A stretch of DNA of 15,084 bases from DATDCV01 sp036524155 (GCA_036524155.1 DATDCV010000281.1:1-15084); one strand, 5' to 3'; shown: positions 1-6,936, counted from the stretch's first letter. The notes: generated from the sequence alone by a model not told the origin. Made by a program: numbers and translations.

Positions 1-218
1 GCTGGTAAGCCGAGTGCAACTCGGCGCTCCGACCCGAGAGTGAGCGGATACCCGCGTGCGCGTCGTCCTGTTGACATCACTGCGGGCTTTTGGCATGCAG
101 TTACACACGAAATGCGTTCTGCGTCGGATTTGCGCGAATAATCGGGCGCTCGAAAGCGTCGGTAAATGAATAGCTGGCCGGTCAAAAGCGCCAGCCCGGT
201 TTGTTGCAGCCTCAGCCA
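1..218. other. Non-coding leader with a palindrome
   Basis: No convincing gene lies here. Positions 9-25 form a perfect hairpin: GCCGAGT, loop GCA, ACTCGGC. This could be a terminator for a gene left of the window, though no T-run follows, or one copy of a REP-like intergenic palindrome. A perfect -35 hexamer, TTGACA, sits at 71-76, but the hexamers 16-19 bases downstream are poor -10 matches, so a promoter for the following oxidoreductase gene is only a possibility. Confidence 0.5.
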
Positions 219-1643
219 ATGAAAACAAAATTCAAACTCTGCGAAACCCAACTCACCCGCCGACAGTTCCTGCGCGGCGCAACCATTTCCGGGACAGCCT
301 TCATGGTTCTGCCGGCCGCGACGCTGGGTTTGCGCGGCGCGACCTCCCCGAATGAAAAACTGAACCTGGCCGGCATCGGCATCGGTGGGCAGGGGGGCTC
401 AGACCTGGCGCAGATGGAGTCCGAAAATATCGTCGCGCTCTGCGACGTCGACAAGAACCACGCGGCGCATATCTTCAAAAAGTACCCAAAGGCCAAGCAG
501 TTTACGGATTACCGGACGATGCTGGATGAGGTGAAGGAGATCGACGGTGTAGTGGTCGCCACGCCTGACCATCATCACGCTTTCGCGTCGATGGAAGGCA
601 TCAAGCGGGGCAAGCACGTCTATTGCGAGAAACCGTTGACCCATTCGGTTTGGGAGGCGCGGCAGTTGGCGAAGGCCGCCCGTGAAGCCAAAATCGCCAC
701 CCAGATGGGGAACCAGGGTCAGGCCTCGGGGGACACCCGTCGGCTGTGTGAACTCGTCTGGTCCGGAATCATCGGCCCGGTCCGCGAAGCGCACATCTGG
801 ACCGACCGCCCTTCGCAAGGGCTGTTCAACGAATACTGGCCGCAGGGCGTACCGCGACCCAAGGAGACGCCCCCGGTGCCTTCCGGCCTGGACTGGGACT
901 TGTGGATCGGACCCGCGCCGATGCGGCCATATAACCCCATTTACCTCCCGTTCCGGTGGCGTGGTTGGTGGGACTTCGGCACCGGGGCACTCGGCGACAT
1001 CGGCTGTCACGCCATGGACCCGGTATTCCGGGCCCTCAAGTTGGGCGCGCCGGTCACCGTTCAGGGCTCCTCGACCCGCGTGAATCAGGACAGCTTCCCG
1101 CTGGGTTCGATGGTCACCTATCAGTTCCCGGCGCGGCCGGCCGAACCGCAGGCCATCAATACTTTCATCCGGGGTCTGACGGGTGCCGCCGCCGGCGGCA
1201 TCGAGATGCCGGCCTGCAAGCTGGTCTGGTACGACGGCGGGCTGCGACCGCCGCGGCCGGCCGGTTTGCCGGAGGGCAGGCAAATGGGTGACAACGGACG
1301 CCTGCTGGTCGGCGACAAGGGCTTCATCCTGGGCAACACAATTTATCCTGAGCCCGTGGCGAAAGCCGCGCAGGAAGTACGCGAAACGATCGCCCAGTCT
1401 CCGGGCCATTACCGGGAGTGGATCGCCGCGTGCAAGGGCGACAAGGCGCCTGGGTCGAATTTCGATTGGGCGGGACCGCTGGCGGAATCCGTGTTGCTTG
1501 GCAACGTCGCCTTGCGCGTGCAACTGCGCGAGGAACTCACGCTTTATACCCTCAAGTGGGACCCGGAAAACGTCAAGTTCAGCAACCTGGAGAGTGCGAA
1601 TCCGTTCGTGCGCCGGGAATATCGGGCGGGTTGGAGCCTTTAG
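219..1643 (+). CDS. Tat-exported Gfo/Idh/MocA family oxidoreductase
   Basis: This encodes a 474-residue NAD(P)-dependent oxidoreductase of the Gfo/Idh/MocA family, whose members act mostly on sugars, inositols and their derivatives; the substrate cannot be read from the sequence. The N-terminus is a Tat signal: the twin arginine at residues 14-15 lies in TRRQFLRG and is followed by a hydrophobic stretch, so the protein is probably exported folded. The Rossmann dinucleotide loop GIGIGGQGG is at about 52-60, the family's EKP motif with its catalytic lysine is at 137-139, and GDIGCH of the C-terminal domain is at 259-264. The ATG at 219 is chosen because it puts the Tat motif at normal depth; in-frame TTG codons at 201 and 204 would add six or fewer residues. 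No clear Shine-Dalgarno is visible. The 3' end nearly abuts the convergent receiver gene (8-bp gap). Tat-exported members are abundant in Planctomycetes and Verrucomicrobia. Confidence 0.93.
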   Translation: MKTKFKLCETQLTRRQFLRGATISGTAFMVLPAATLGLRGATSPNEKLNLAGIGIGGQGGSDLAQMESENIVALCDVDKNHAAHIFKKYPKAKQFTDYRTMLDEVKEIDGVVVATPDHHHAFASMEGIKRGKHVYCEKPLTHSVWEARQLAKAAREAKIATQMGNQGQASGDTRRLCELVWSGIIGPVREAHIWTDRPSQGLFNEYWPQGVPRPKETPPVPSGLDWDLWIGPAPMRPYNPIYLPFRWRGWWDFGTGALGDIGCHAMDPVFRALKLGAPVTVQGSSTRVNQDSFPLGSMVTYQFPARPAEPQAINTFIRGLTGAAAGGIEMPACKLVWYDGGLRPPRPAGLPEGRQMGDNGRLLVGDKGFILGNTIYPEPVAKAAQEVRETIAQSPGHYREWIAACKGDKAPGSNFDWAGPLAESVLLGNVALRVQLREELTLYTLKWDPENVKFSNLESANPFVRREYRAGWSL

Positions 1644-1651
1644 ACGAGGCT

Positions 1652-2008
1652 TCAGGCGTAAGAGCCGACGGCGACGATCAATTGGTCTGCATTAGTCTTG
1701 GCGAGGTACTGGTCCGCGCCTAGTGCCAGTATGTCTTGGATCTCCGCCTGGTCGTGTTCGACACCCGTGAAGACTAAAATTGGGGTCTTCGGATGATTGC
1801 GTTTCAGAAACTTCAGCAGTATGACGCCATCCTCCCCGTTCAAGTCGATATCGAGAATAATCACGCGAGGGTGGGCTTGGTCCGCCAGGGCCATCGCCTC
1901 GGAAGCGTCGCCGGCGGTGACGGGGTCGTACCCGGCCGCCGCCAACGAAGCCGTCACCCGCTTTCGCCACATCTCATCGTCATCCACGAAAAGTATCTTC
2001 TTTCCCAC
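1652..2008 (-). CDS. Stand-alone receiver-domain protein (response regulator)
   Basis: This 118-residue protein is one CheY-like receiver domain with no output domain. The acidic pocket is D9-D10-D11 (LFVDDD), the phosphoacceptor is D53 (ILDID), the switch Thr is T81 (VFTG) and the conserved Lys is K104 (YLAKT). Without an effector domain it probably acts through protein contacts, as a phosphorelay carrier or by binding a partner. The GTG start at 2008 is preferred because GGAAGA lies 9 bases upstream and the protein then begins GKKILFVDDD, as receivers usually do. An ATG at 2032 would add eight residues but has no Shine-Dalgarno. The frame stays open to 2161, but the extra sequence matches nothing known. 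The gene is divergent from the small exported-protein gene and convergent with the oxidoreductase gene. No cognate kinase is adjacent. Confidence 0.88.
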   Translation of the reverse strand: MGKKILFVDDDEMWRKRVTASLAAAGYDPVTAGDASEAMALADQAHPRVIILDIDLNGEDGVILLKFLKRNHPKTPILVFTGVEHDQAEIQDILALGADQYLAKTNADQLIVAVGSYA

Positions 2009-2143
2009 AAAGACAGTTCTTCCCACATTCATCGCGCAACGCAAGCGTTTTGTCACCCCCATTGCCGTCAATTGTCGGACGAGGCAGGGCGCTCGCTCGA
2101 TTAAGTCTACACAACCTTGCTGCGAAATGTCAGAGTAATTCTT

Positions 2144-2611
2144 ATGAACAAAGCGCTCCATCTCTCTCGTGTCTGGATTTGGTGTTTGTTGTCCTTCGTA
2201 CTGACAACGGGTCCAACGCTGTACGCCGCTGACTCGAAAGCGCAGGCCGCGAAGACATCTCCGGAGCAGGCCCCCGTGACCGCGAAAAAGGGCAAAGCCA
2301 AGCGCGACTGGTACCCCTTTGGGGGCATCGTCGCCGCAACGGATATGCAGGCCAAAACCGTCTCCCTGAAAAAGAAAACCGGGGCTCGCGTCCTGAAAGT
2401 AGACGCCACGTCAGAGCTCGAAGTCGGCGGCAAACCCGCGACGCTTGCCGCTGTGAAAATCGGCGATTACGCCCACGGCAAGCTGCGCAAAGATGGCGCG
2501 GGCAAGGAAGTGATTCTGGCGGCCAAATTCGACCAGGAAAAACCGAACAAATCGAAAGAGGCCCCCGCTCCGGAAGCCCAAAAAACGCCGGGGGCAAAAC
2601 CAAAGAAATAG
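2144..2611 (+). CDS. Small exported lysine-rich protein, DUF5666-like
   Basis: This 155-residue protein starts with a Sec signal peptide (basic and hydrophobic residues 1-25, likely cleavage at LYA-ADS after residue 28). A Lys/Ala-rich linker and one small beta-rich domain at about residues 56-130 follow. The domain pattern, GGIVAATDMQAKTVSLKKK and then a strand with GKPATLAAVKIGDY, resembles the DUF5666/OB-like domains of many small exported Verrucomicrobia proteins; this is a resemblance from memory. The C-terminal tail is rich in Lys, Pro and Ala (EAPAPEAQKTPGAKPKK). The function is unknown. The ATG at 2144 gives a proper signal peptide; the TTG at 2117 would add nine residues ahead of it. 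It stands alone, with 177 bp before the next gene. Confidence 0.8.
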   Translation: MNKALHLSRVWIWCLLSFVLTTGPTLYAADSKAQAAKTSPEQAPVTAKKGKAKRDWYPFGGIVAATDMQAKTVSLKKKTGARVLKVDATSELEVGGKPATLAAVKIGDYAHGKLRKDGAGKEVILAAKFDQEKPNKSKEAPAPEAQKTPGAKPKK

Positions 2612-2653
2612 GGCCCCGAGGTCTCCTGATGAGGGGCATCGGAATTCGGGGCC
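2612..2653 (+). terminator. Possible stem-loop terminator after the exported-protein gene
   Basis: Directly after the stop codon, GGCCCCGA (2612-2619) can pair with TCGGGGCC (2646-2653), an 8-bp perfect stem with a 26-base loop. No T-run follows, so it would be an atypical terminator or only a 3'-end stabilising hairpin. The rest of the gap to 2788 holds a TTGACA at 2726-2731 with no good -10 partner. Confidence 0.35.
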
Positions 2654-2788
2654 GCTGGTGCGGGACTCGACAGGGAACGGGCGCTGGAAGGGCCGATGTT
2701 CATCCAGTAGCGCTCGTTTCGCCGTTTGACATTCGGGCTAAGGGCGTGAACGTTCCCCCCCTGATATCGTCGACTCGAACAAAACACT

Positions 2789-3382
2789 ATGATCAACGTC
2801 GCTGTCATCTACCATACAACCTACGGCCACACCAAGTTGCAGGCCGAAGCAGTGCTTCGGGGAGTCCAATCAACCTCCGCCTCCGCCAAACTTTACACGG
2901 CTGAGGAAGCAACCAAACGACTCGACGAATTCGACACGGCGGACGCCATCATTTTTGGGTGCCCGACCTATATGGGCAACATGTCCGCGGGCATGAAAGC
3001 GTTCCTCGAAACCGCCGCGAGGAAGTGGTTCACGCTGGCCTGGAAGGATAAGGTAGCCGGCGCCTTCACCAATTCCTCTTCTTTCTCCGGCGACAAACTG
3101 AACACGCTTCTCGGCCTGGTGGTCAATGCGATGCAGCATGGGATGATTTTTGTCGGCCTGGGCATGATGCCTTCCGCGAATCGGCCCGACGAAATGAACT
3201 CCAGCAGCGGGCCCGGGCCGGAAGCACACAACCGTGTCGGTTCGTTCATCGGACCGATGGCGGCGAGTTTTCAAGTCGCGCCCCCCGCCGCGCCGCCCAA
3301 AGGAGATATCGAGACCGCTGAGGCCTACGGTCGGAGGGTCGCGGAGATCACCGCGGCGTTCGTCAGGGGAAGGCCAAAGTAG
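2789..3382 (+). CDS. Flavodoxin/WrbA-like NAD(P)H:quinone oxidoreductase family
   Basis: This 197-residue protein has the flavodoxin-like fold of the WrbA / FMN-dependent NAD(P)H:quinone oxidoreductase group; WrbA itself is 198 residues. The FMN-phosphate loop is at the N-terminus (IYHTTYGHT, about residues 7-15). The strand and loop FGCPTYMGNMSAGMKAFL near residue 60 match WrbA's FGTPTRFGNM region, and SSSFSGD and HGMIFVGLG follow in family order. The predicted role is two-electron reduction of quinones by NAD(P)H, which limits redox cycling; it should be cytoplasmic, having no signal peptide. The ATG at 2789 begins the first beta strand directly. The protein lacks the longer insert of classical WrbA, so another flavodoxin-family reductase is possible. 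It is convergent with the sigma-54 activator gene. Confidence 0.85.
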   Translation: MINVAVIYHTTYGHTKLQAEAVLRGVQSTSASAKLYTAEEATKRLDEFDTADAIIFGCPTYMGNMSAGMKAFLETAARKWFTLAWKDKVAGAFTNSSSFSGDKLNTLLGLVVNAMQHGMIFVGLGMMPSANRPDEMNSSSGPGPEAHNRVGSFIGPMAASFQVAPPAAPPKGDIETAEAYGRRVAEITAAFVRGRPK

Positions 3383-3383
3383 C

Positions 3384-3417
3384 TGCGACAAACCGAAAGC
3401 TCGACTCGGTGGTCGCA
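3384..3417. terminator. Possible bidirectional terminator hairpin
   Basis: The 57-bp gap between two convergent genes holds a two-part stem: TGCGAC (3384-3389) with GTCGCA (3412-3417), and ACCGA (3392-3396) with TCGGT (3406-3410), separated by a 2-base and a 1-base bulge and closed by a 9-base loop. The location fits a shared terminator. Neither strand has a clear U-tract, so efficiency is uncertain. Confidence 0.45.
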
Positions 3418-3439
3418 CAAATGTCGGGACAAGCCGGCC

Positions 3440-5104
3440 TCAGGCACTCTGAGGTGCGGGTCTTTTCAATCCCCATTTATTCATCCGCGAAAGCAGGGTG
3501 GGAGGTTTCACGCCTAACAGCTCGGCGGCGCCGTTGGGTCCCTTGATCTTCCAGTTGGCTTTCTTGAGGATCACCAGCAGGTTTTCGCGCTCGCGCCGCT
3601 GCAGCCCGGCCTCCGTGAGGAATTCCGGTTCCACGCTCGCGCCGCCTTGGGTCTTTGGCCCGGCAGCGGTCCGAGGCGTCGGAGACGGGCTCAACGTCAC
3701 GGGGAGGTCAAAATTGAGAGTCCCGCCGCGCGCCAGGATGACCGCACGCTCAATCACGTTGCGGAGTTCGCGAACGTTACCCGGCCAGTGGTAGCTCTGG
3801 AGCTTCGCCACGCCGGCCCGTGCTAGACGGGGGGCGGCGCACTTCAAATCGCGCACCGACAATTCGATGAAATGTCTTGCCAGCAGCGGAATGTCGTCTT
3901 TCCGCTCCCGGAGCGGCGCGACGTGGATGGGGAACACGTGCAGGCGGTAATAGAGGTCTTCGCGAAACCGGCCGATAGCGACAGACTTTTTCAAATCGCG
4001 ATTGGTCGCGCCGATAATGCGCACGTCGGCGGAGCGGGTCCGGTCGTCGCCGACGCGTTCGTAGCGTTTTTCCTGCAGCACCCGCAGCAGTTTGCTCTGC
4101 ATCTCCAGGGGGACTTCGCCGATCTCGTCCAGGAAGAGAGTTCCGCCCCCGGCGGTTTCGAACCGGCCAGCGCGGTCCTTGATCGCGCTGGTGAAAGCGC
4201 CTTTGACGTGGCCGAAGAACTCGCTTTCGAACAGCTCGCGCGGGATGGAAGCGCAATTGACGCGAACGAGCGGGCCGTCTTTGCGCCCGCTGCGACGGTG
4301 GATCTCCCGCGCGACAAGTTCCTTGCCGGTCCCGGTCTCTCCCAGGACAAGCACCGAGGCTTCGGTAGGGGCGACGAGGTCGATTTGGCTGATGATTTGC
4401 CGGAGTGCGGCGCTGCGGCCAACCAAGTCGCCGAAGGCCTTGGCTTCGACGACTTCCTCCTGCAAGTAGGTGTTTTGCAGTTCGAGCTGCGCCTTGAGCC
4501 GCTTAATCTCCTCGAACGCGCGCGCGTTGGCGATGGCGGCGCCGATGTGGTCGGCAAAGATGCGTCCCCAGGGCCGGCCTTCTTCCGGCAACGGTTCGCG
4601 GCTGAATCCAGCCATGACTCCCAGGACTTCCCCTTTGAACATGATCGGCGTGCCGCCGAAGGTGTGGATCTGCTCCCGGTCGAGCCAGTCGAAACCCAGC
4701 GTCGCCGCCCGGTTGGCGCCGAGGCCTCTCACGATGATTTGCTGGCCGGTCGCGGCAATCTCACCGAGCACTCCCATTCCCAGCGGAATGCGCGCGTCCA
4801 AGTCCTCGAAACGCGAAGCCGCCTGGCTGGAATCGGAAAGCGACCGGCCCCGCCCGGCCACCAGGTGCAGACAGCGGGTTTTGTCCTGGCAGAGCGCCCG
4901 GTGCGGACAGCTCGCGCAGCGGTCGCCGGCTTCCACCAGCCAAATTTGGGTGCATGCCAGATGAGGACGCTCCACCGTGCTTCGGACCAGCTTCTCCAGC
5001 AACCTCTCCAGCGAGTGCTCATGGCCGATTTCCACCAGCAACTGCGTAGCAAAGTTCGGATCAAATCGACTATCAACCGCAGATTCCATAGCTCGGGCAA
5101 GCAT
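3440..5104 (-). CDS. GAF-AAA-Fis sigma-54-dependent transcriptional activator
   Basis: This is a bacterial enhancer-binding protein of the FhlA-like type (554 residues from this start). Its order is an N-terminal GAF sensor (about 25-190), a coiled-coil linker, a AAA+ domain (about 225-460) and a Fis-type helix-turn-helix (about 507-547, GGAAELLG-type, here NGAAELLGVKPPTL). Walker A is GETGTGKE (255-262), Walker B is TLFLDE (322-327), and WPGNVREL closes the AAA+ region. The sigma-54 contact loop reads GAFTSA (302-307) instead of GAFTGA. The GAF domain carries Cys63, 66, 72 and 78 (CxxC-x5-C-x5-C), a possible metal, Fe-S or redox site. The ATG at 5104 is chosen; an ATG at 5089 is also possible. 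A TTG at 5173 would place the putative operator inside the gene. It is divergent from the efflux operon, which has a matching sigma-54 promoter and is its likely target. Confidence 0.93.
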   Translation of the reverse strand: MLARAMESAVDSRFDPNFATQLLVEIGHEHSLERLLEKLVRSTVERPHLACTQIWLVEAGDRCASCPHRALCQDKTRCLHLVAGRGRSLSDSSQAASRFEDLDARIPLGMGVLGEIAATGQQIIVRGLGANRAATLGFDWLDREQIHTFGGTPIMFKGEVLGVMAGFSREPLPEEGRPWGRIFADHIGAAIANARAFEEIKRLKAQLELQNTYLQEEVVEAKAFGDLVGRSAALRQIISQIDLVAPTEASVLVLGETGTGKELVAREIHRRSGRKDGPLVRVNCASIPRELFESEFFGHVKGAFTSAIKDRAGRFETAGGGTLFLDEIGEVPLEMQSKLLRVLQEKRYERVGDDRTRSADVRIIGATNRDLKKSVAIGRFREDLYYRLHVFPIHVAPLRERKDDIPLLARHFIELSVRDLKCAAPRLARAGVAKLQSYHWPGNVRELRNVIERAVILARGGTLNFDLPVTLSPSPTPRTAAGPKTQGGASVEPEFLTEAGLQRRERENLLVILKKANWKIKGPNGAAELLGVKPPTLLSRMNKWGLKRPAPQSA

Positions 5105-5136
5105 GTGGGATGTAAATGCGTATTTCAACTCACAAA

Positions 5137-5178
5137 GGTCAATTCTTAGAACGTTTGATTTATTGACCCTCAAGTCAA
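5137..5178. promoter_or_regulatory. Putative enhancer / operator half-sites for the activator
   Basis: This AT-rich divergent intergenic DNA holds three copies of one half-site: GGTCAAT (5137-5143), ATTGACC (5162-5168) and GTCAA (5174-5178). The first two form a perfect 7-bp inverted repeat with an 18-base spacer; the last two form TTGAC-N6-GTCAA. A second inverted repeat, ATTTATTGA (5158-5166) with TCAATAAAT (5186-5194), overlaps. The sites lie roughly 90-130 bp upstream of the predicted sigma-54 transcription start, the usual distance for an upstream activating sequence, and just upstream of the activator gene, so autoregulation is plausible. Binding is inferred. Confidence 0.5.
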
Positions 5179-5238
5179 AGCGCCATCAATAAATGTAAAC
5201 GACTACTGAATAGCTTATTAGGTCCAAATGAGACAAGC

Positions 5239-5253
5239 TGGCACGATCTTTGC
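5239..5253 (+). promoter_or_regulatory. Sigma-54 (-24/-12) promoter of the efflux operon
   Basis: TGGCACG (5239-5245), four bases, TTGC (5250-5253) matches the sigma-54 consensus TGGCACG-N4-TTGC at every fixed position, with GG and GC ten bases apart. The transcription start is predicted near 5265, about 24 bases before the ATG of the thioredoxin-like gene. It faces away from a sigma-54 activator gene with upstream half-sites between, which makes a chance match unlikely. Confidence 0.88.
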
Positions 5254-5276
5254 CTATACCTGCCCTCGACTCGAAT

Positions 5277-5280
5277 GAGG
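5277..5280 (+). promoter_or_regulatory. Ribosome binding site fixing the thioredoxin-like start
   Basis: GAGG at 5277-5280 lies 8 bases before the ATG at 5289. The upstream in-frame ATG at 5250 falls inside the -12 element of the promoter and ahead of the predicted transcription start, so it cannot be used from that promoter. Confidence 0.75.
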
Positions 5281-5288
5281 TCAAAAAG

Positions 5289-5639
5289 ATGAATCAAAAC
5301 GATGGAAAACTACTGCCCCGTGGGGTCACCGAGGGGGATTTTCGGGCAGAGGTCCTGGAATCCACGCAGCCCGTGCTTGTCGAGTTCTGGGCGCCGTGGA
5401 GCCGGGCATGCCAGGTCCTGGAATCAGTTCTTGAAGAGCTGGCAGCATCGTGCGGGGAAAAACTGAAGGTCGTCAAAGTGAATGCGGATGACAGCCTGGA
5501 CTTGAGCGTGTGCTATGACATCCAGTCCCTGCCCACGTTGCTTTATTTTGTCGGCGGGAAGCCCCAAACCCGAATTGTAGGCACTGCCAGCAAGGACGCG
5601 ATTTTAGCCAAACTCGAACCATTCAACGCCGCGACATGA
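5289..5639 (+). CDS. Thioredoxin-like protein with SxxC active site
   Basis: This 116-residue protein has a complete thioredoxin fold: VLVEFWAPW (about 29-37) before the active site, KVVKVNADD for the next strand, the cis-proline loop SLPT (P82) and a C-terminal GGKPQTRIVG strand. The active site reads W-S-R-A-C instead of W-C-G-P-C, so the nucleophilic N-terminal cysteine is Ser38 and only Cys41 remains; Cys55 and Cys75 are further cysteines. It should therefore not act as a normal dithiol reductase. A binding, monothiol or regulatory role is inferred. It is cytoplasmic, with no signal peptide. It is the first gene after the sigma-54 promoter, its stop codon lies about 95 bases before the preferred adaptor start, and an ATGA overlap with an upstream adaptor-frame ATG suggests tight coupling. 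The Ser codon AGC is one base from Cys TGC. Confidence 0.9.
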   Translation: MNQNDGKLLPRGVTEGDFRAEVLESTQPVLVEFWAPWSRACQVLESVLEELAASCGEKLKVVKVNADDSLDLSVCYDIQSLPTLLYFVGGKPQTRIVGTASKDAILAKLEPFNAAT

Positions 5640-5722
5640 AGAATTTGCCTGTCAGGAACCACTCCGTGCATGAATCACCACAAACCATGAGAGACATCGA
5701 TTCAATAATTACCGGTCTTGCC

Positions 5723-5728
5723 AAGGAG
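5723..5728 (+). promoter_or_regulatory. Strong Shine-Dalgarno deciding the adaptor start
   Basis: AAGGAG at 5723-5728 sits 6 bases before GTG at 5735. Starting there gives a textbook lipoprotein signal, whereas the in-frame ATGs at 5636 and 5687 have weaker context and would put 33 or 16 extra, partly polar residues ahead of it. Confidence 0.7.
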
Positions 5729-5734
5729 TCAGGT

Positions 5735-6910
5735 GTGTTAAGACTCCTCCTGACACTCGTTTTCGCCGGGCTGGCGTTGACCGCATGTAAACCCGCGCCC
5801 ACAGCCTCCGGGTCACCTCCTGTTGCCGAGGTGGCGACGGTGACGGTGGCGTGCCGGCCGGTTTTGTTGACGTTTGAGCTCCCGGGCCGCACCTCGCCGT
5901 TTCGCATTGCGGAAATCCGGCCCCAGGTCAACGGACTCATACAGAAACGACTGTTCACCGAGGGTTCAGACGTGAAGGAGGGGCAGGAGCTGTATCAGAT
6001 TGATCCGGCGCCTTTCCAGGCGGCGCTGGAAAATGCGAAGGCGGCGCTGGGCCGGGCCGAAGCCAACCTCCCCGCGATACAGTCGAGAGTGAACCGCTAC
6101 AAGGAGGCGCTCATCGACAAAGCGGTGAGCCAGCAGGATTACGATGATGCATCTGCGTCTCTAAAACAGGCTGAGGCCGATATCAATTACTACAAGGCGA
6201 TGGTGGAGACGGCGCGCATTAACCTGAATTACGCTCGAGTCGTCTCGCCGATCCCGGGGCGAATCGGGACTTCGACCGTGACGGACGGCGCGATCGTGAC
6301 GGCTTACCAGCCGGTGGCCCTGGCCACTATCCAGCAACTGGATCCCATTTATGTGGATGTGCCGCAATCGGCGACCGAGCTGCTGCGCCTGGAGCGGCGG
6401 CTGAGGGCGGGGCAAATCAAGCGTGACGGGACAAACGTGAACACGGTCCGACTCATTCTCCCGGATGGTTCGAGCTATCCTCGCGAAGGAAGTTTGCAGT
6501 TCCAGGACATTTCAGTCGATCCGACCACTGGGTCGGTGATTCTGCGGATGGTCTTCCCGAATCCGGACGGGCTGCTGCTGCCGGGGATGTTCGTGCGCGG
6601 GGTTGTGCAAGAGGGCGTCAATGAACAGGCCATCCTGGTTCCGCAGCAAACGGTCGCTCGTGACACCAAGGGTAATCCGGTCGCGCTGGTGGTGAGCTCG
6701 ACCAACACCGCGGAAATACGCCAACTCGTATTGGACAGGGCGATCGGCGACCAATGGCTGGTCACATCGGGCCTTGCGCCCGGAGACCGGGTGATCGCGG
6801 AGGGTATCCAGAAGGTGCGGCCCGGAGACCCCGTCACGGAAGTGCCGTTTGACGCCGGTGGAAAGCCAGTGGCCGGGGCGGCTCCCAAGACGGCGAGCGC
6901 GGGAAAGTGA
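5735..6910 (+). CDS. RND efflux periplasmic adaptor (membrane fusion) lipoprotein
   Basis: This is the adaptor subunit of a tripartite RND efflux pump, AcrA/MexA-like (391 residues from GTG 5735). The signal peptide MLRLLLTLVFAGLALTAC ends in lipobox LTAC with Cys18, so it should be lipid-anchored to the inner membrane. The first half of the biotinyl-lipoyl domain follows (RTSPFRIAEIRPQVNGLIQKR), then a long alpha-helical hairpin rich in Ala, Glu and Lys (NAKAALGRAEANL to ETARINLNYA), the second lipoyl half (VVSPIPGRIG), a beta-barrel (LQFQDISVDPTTGSV) and a membrane-proximal domain (LAPGDRVIAEGIQKVRPGD). A longer version starting at ATG 5636 would overlap the thioredoxin-like stop codon by four bases. 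It is followed after 95 bp by the pump gene. Confidence 0.93.
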   Translation: MLRLLLTLVFAGLALTACKPAPTASGSPPVAEVATVTVACRPVLLTFELPGRTSPFRIAEIRPQVNGLIQKRLFTEGSDVKEGQELYQIDPAPFQAALENAKAALGRAEANLPAIQSRVNRYKEALIDKAVSQQDYDDASASLKQAEADINYYKAMVETARINLNYARVVSPIPGRIGTSTVTDGAIVTAYQPVALATIQQLDPIYVDVPQSATELLRLERRLRAGQIKRDGTNVNTVRLILPDGSSYPREGSLQFQDISVDPTTGSVILRMVFPNPDGLLLPGMFVRGVVQEGVNEQAILVPQQTVARDTKGNPVALVVSSTNTAEIRQLVLDRAIGDQWLVTSGLAPGDRVIAEGIQKVRPGDPVTEVPFDAGGKPVAGAAPKTASAGK

Positions 6911-6936
6911 GCGCGTGAGTGGCACACAAAAACGTG

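Noticed and set aside
71..99. Sigma-70 promoter from TTGACA at 71-76
   Set aside because: The -35 is perfect but no acceptable -10 hexamer lies 16-19 bases downstream. The same applies to TTGACA at 2726-2731.
399..1523. Long open frame (374 codons) on the minus strand
   Set aside because: It lies antisense to the Gfo/Idh/MocA gene, and its Arg/Pro-rich translation matches no family. It is a codon-bias shadow in GC-rich DNA.
3872..5149. Open frame of 425 codons on the plus strand
   Set aside because: It is antisense to the sigma-54 activator, whose every motif is recognisable; the plus-strand translation has no recognisable domain.
5250..5288. Upstream ATG for the thioredoxin-like gene
   Set aside because: It overlaps the -12 element and lies before the predicted transcription start; the ATG at 5289 has a GAGG at proper spacing.
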